The notes under the pieces: model-generated
Told to the model about the DNA's origin: nothing
Databases searched by the model: none
The model's input: the letters and a program-made list of their open reading frames with translations, nothing else
Assembly: GCA_016712505.1 (NCBI GenBank)
Contig: JADJQY010000042.1
Span: 186,001-250,000, forward strand
Origin: Candidatus Eiseniibacteriota bacterium
GTDB taxonomy: Bacteria > Eisenbacteria > RBG-16-71-46 > CAIMUX01
Length of the DNA stretch: 64,000 bases
Reading direction: 5' to 3'
Made by a program: the position numbers and the translations under genes
Shown: positions 62,002-64,000 of the stretch, piece after piece
How the letters are laid out: every line of letters begins with the position of its first letter
Numbering within the stretch: the stretch's first letter is position 1

Positions 62002-62234
62002 GGCGGGTCTCCTGCTTGGCTTCCTGATTCGAGTCGCCGGTGGTCCCGGCGTGTCCGTTCCTGGGGTTCCTGATCTAACCGTCGTGCCACGCCGCACCAT
62101 GCAACGCAACTTATTACAGGACAATGTGTTACCCACATGGTCCGGCCGGGAAACTGACCGCCCCGGGCTCTTCGGCGCGGGGTGGTTCGTAGATTCGTAC
62201 GAATCGCCACAACATGCTTGGATGCAAACAGTTA

Positions 62235-62260
62235 GCCCCTCGTAGCGAGCTACGAGGGGC
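62235..62260 (-). terminator. Perfect hairpin downstream of the lamin-tail protein gene
   Basis: GCCCCTCGTAGC and GCTACGAGGGGC pair perfectly over 12 bp around a two-base loop, about 40 nt past the stop at 62300. Confidence 0.65.
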
Positions 62261-62299
62261 GGCGAGAACACGAGATGTCGGGAATGGCGGCCGAGGCGA

Positions 62300-63331
62300 T
62301 CAGCGGGAGGTCGGGTAGCGCGCCTTCACCTGTCCCCAGGTGGTGACCCACACCGGCTGGGGAGTCTCCACGTCGCTGGTGCCGCCGTTCGGGCCACCCA
62401 GGGTGCAGCCCATGACGAGGAGGGCGGAACCCCCACCCGAGGAGGCCCAGCTGTAACCGAGGTTGGGGCCGTCGCCATCGTGGAATCGACCGAAGCAGAG
62501 CTGCACCGACTCAGGCGCGAGTGGGTCGAGCGGCCCTCCGGTCCAGCCGAGTTGATCGCGGCGCACGCCGCCCGCATCGAAGAGATAGAGCAGCTCGACG
62601 GCGTCGACATCGAACGTGGCGCCGGTCGTGATCACCAGGAATCCATGCGCCGGCACGGCGCCGGAAATCGATTCGAATCCAACTCCATTACAGAGGCTCC
62701 AACCGTTCACCAGAAGAGTGTTGTTGGTGTGATTGTAGAGCTCGACCTGATCTCCTCCCCCTGGATTGGAGCGGATCTCGTTGATCTCGATGTTCGAACC
62801 GAGGAGTTGCGCCGGGGCGTCGTTGGTTCCGCCGATCGTTCCCGTAGGGTCGAGAGTCCAGTACAACCCGTCGGTGTCGGGATCGTCGGGCGGCACGATG
62901 CTGAAGGTCGACGCGTCCGGGGCGCGGCACAGGGTTGTCGTGGCGGACAGCGACGAACCCGGGGGCAACGGAGCGCTCCCGAGTTGACCGTAAGAAACGG
63001 CATCCTGGCGCTCCCCCAGCAGGTCGATCAGGATCAATTCCCCGCCGATATCGCCCAGGATCCCGTCGAGGCTCAATGCGAGGTAGCCATGCCCGGGGAT
63101 GACGGTTCCTCCGGGTAAGACCTTCTCCTCCGCCCCTTCCTTGATCCTCCATCCCGAGAGGTTCTTCGGCGCGAGCTGCGAGTTGTACAACTCGATCACC
63201 TCGGCGCCTTGCGCTACGACTTCGTTGATGAAGATGACCCGCGGCTCCGCCTGCGCCGCCGACGCGAGGCCGAGGCTGAGCGGCAGGAGAACACTGAACC
63301 ACACGATGATCGAGCGAGGTGAGAAGTCCAT
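62300..63331 (-). CDS. Secreted protein with two lamin-tail domains and WG-VK-RY tail
   Basis: A protein of 343 residues from the ATG at 63331, which follows AGGAG. The signal peptide is IIVWFSVLLPLSLGLASAAQA. Two lamin-tail (LTD) domains follow: VIFINEVVAQGAEVIELYNS with LSGWRIKEG, and IEINEIRSNPGGGDQVELYNH with VNGWSLCNG. LTDs are Ig-like folds common on extracellular proteins, often near nucleases. No nuclease is fused here. The tail reads VWVTTWGQVKARYPTSR, matching two other secreted proteins in the window. The NtrC-type regulator lies just upstream. Confidence 0.8.
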   Translation of the reverse strand: MDFSPRSIIVWFSVLLPLSLGLASAAQAEPRVIFINEVVAQGAEVIELYNSQLAPKNLSGWRIKEGAEEKVLPGGTVIPGHGYLALSLDGILGDIGGELILIDLLGERQDAVSYGQLGSAPLPPGSSLSATTTLCRAPDASTFSIVPPDDPDTDGLYWTLDPTGTIGGTNDAPAQLLGSNIEINEIRSNPGGGDQVELYNHTNNTLLVNGWSLCNGVGFESISGAVPAHGFLVITTGATFDVDAVELLYLFDAGGVRRDQLGWTGGPLDPLAPESVQLCFGRFHDGDGPNLGYSWASSGGGSALLVMGCTLGGPNGGTSDVETPQPVWVTTWGQVKARYPTSR

Positions 63332-63374
63332 GCGAGTACTCCTAGTCTTCCGACAGCAGGCTCTGGGCAAGTCC

Positions 63375-64000
63375 TCAGAGGGGCGGCGGCGCAGGCTCTC
63401 CGTCTTCGGACTGCGTCGAGGGCGCGATCCCATACTGCCGTATACGCGCCCGCACTGTCCCCTCGGTCACTCCCAGCCGCCGAGCCGCAGCCGATCGATT
63501 CCATCCACACTGCTCCAGGGTCGCGCGCACCAGCGCGGACTCCACCTCCGCCAGGCGCGCAGCCAGGGTCTCCCCGGGGCGGATCGCCGCCGGCGTTCGC
63601 GTCGCCACGCCCGCCCCGCCGCCACGTCTCAGCTCCGGGGGAAGCTGTTCGATCCCGATCACCCCAGCACCGCTGGTGGCGAGAAGAAACTGGAGGACGT
63701 TGCGCAGTTCACGCACGTTGCCCGGCCAATCGTGTCCGGAGAGGAGACGCAGCGCCTCCGCATCGAGCCGCTGGAGCTCTCCGCCGTCCTGTAACGCAGT
63801 CAATATGTGTGCCACGAGAAGAGGGATGTCGGACCGACGTTCCCGGAGCGCCGGCATCCGGATCGGAACGACGTTGAGCCGATAGAAGAGGTCCTCGCGG
63901 AACCGACCGTCGGCAATCCGCTCCTCCAGGCTCTGGCTGGTTGCCGCGATCACCCGTACATCGACCTTGCGCAGCTTTCCTCCGCCGACCCGCTCGACCT
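63375..64000 (-). CDS. Sigma-54 interacting (NtrC-type) transcriptional regulator, C-terminal part
   Basis: The gene continues past the right edge; about 208 residues are visible. The AAA+ domain shows VDVRVIAATSQSLEERIADGRFREDLFYRLNVVPI, the sensor-1/arginine-finger region, and LSGHDWPGNVRELRNVLQ. A linker precedes a Fis-type HTH (RATLEQCGWNRSAAARRLGVTEGTVRARIRQYG). It activates sigma-54 promoters. The sensory domain is out of view. Confidence 0.92.
   Translation of the reverse strand, partial: VERVGGGKLRKVDVRVIAATSQSLEERIADGRFREDLFYRLNVVPIRMPALRERRSDIPLLVAHILTALQDGGELQRLDAEALRLLSGHDWPGNVRELRNVLQFLLATSGAGVIGIEQLPPELRRGGGAGVATRTPAAIRPGETLAARLAEVESALVRATLEQCGWNRSAAARRLGVTEGTVRARIRQYGIAPSTQSEDGEPAPPPL

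Overview
The window is GC-rich bacterial DNA. I read it as an uncultured organism from the FCB side of the tree, similar to Eisenbacteria or Krumholzibacteria. This is an inference from style: about a dozen secreted repeat proteins, many ending in the same FlgD-like Ig domain, Cys-rich GACC repeats, a gingipain-type (C25) protein and a full-length pyruvate:ferredoxin oxidoreductase. No rRNA or tRNA was seen.

Left third (1-14,100): a defence region on the minus strand, read right to left. An integron integrase gene (intI, 12290-13676) is followed by a presumptive attI, a 230-aa PD-(D/E)XK-like nuclease gene, an attC site, an OLD-family ATPase/TOPRIM nuclease gene, and a second attC site. A tightly overlapping operon then starts 54 nt after the second attC: hsdM, hsdS, a SIR2-like gene, a small unknown gene, a zinc-hook Rad50/SMC-like ATPase gene, and hsdR, which runs off the left edge. 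The integrase and the cassettes point the same way, the reverse of the class 1 integron layout. The SIR2/small protein/ATPase trio nested inside the type I R-M operon is the best candidate for an undescribed defence system. Many of these genes carry single-base frameshifts (hsdR, hsdM twice, hsdS, the ATPase, OLD, intI), so either the island is decaying or the assembly has indel errors.

13,770-17,830: remnants and small genes. These are a degradation-type antitoxin with a truncated ParE toxin, a DUF1801 protein, an orphan MazE-like antitoxin, a Nudix hydrolase, a secreted lectin-like protein, and a complete HigBA pair.

17,900-21,840: a membrane-bound SpoIIE/RsbU-type PP2C phosphatase and ergothioneine synthase EgtB. 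21,850-30,070: an IS3 transposase scrap, a beta-helix protein, and a giant C25-like surface protein interrupted by one in-frame TAG. 30,200-33,100: an RNA uracil methyltransferase-like gene, a stand-alone Lrp/AsnC sensor domain, and a VapBC45-like pair with a broken toxin.

33,350-48,000: a secreted HAF-type protein, a Cys-rich protein with a GT39-type membrane glycosyltransferase, a GNAT acetyltransferase, PFOR, a secreted unknown, a beta-helix/Cys-rich protein and a BNR-repeat protein. 47,940-64,000: an AlkA-type glycosylase, a triheme cytochrome c, a DEAD-box helicase, an S9 peptidase, a HEAT-repeat protein, a DUF937 protein, an LVIVD propeller, a clan-CD-like secreted protein, a lamin-tail protein, and the C-terminus of an NtrC-type regulator.

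Within the window the secreted proteins use two mutually exclusive C-terminal tails: an FlgD-like Ig domain (eight cases) or a short T-x-W-G-x-V-K-x-R-Y/F tail (three cases). This suggests two sorting or anchoring routes.
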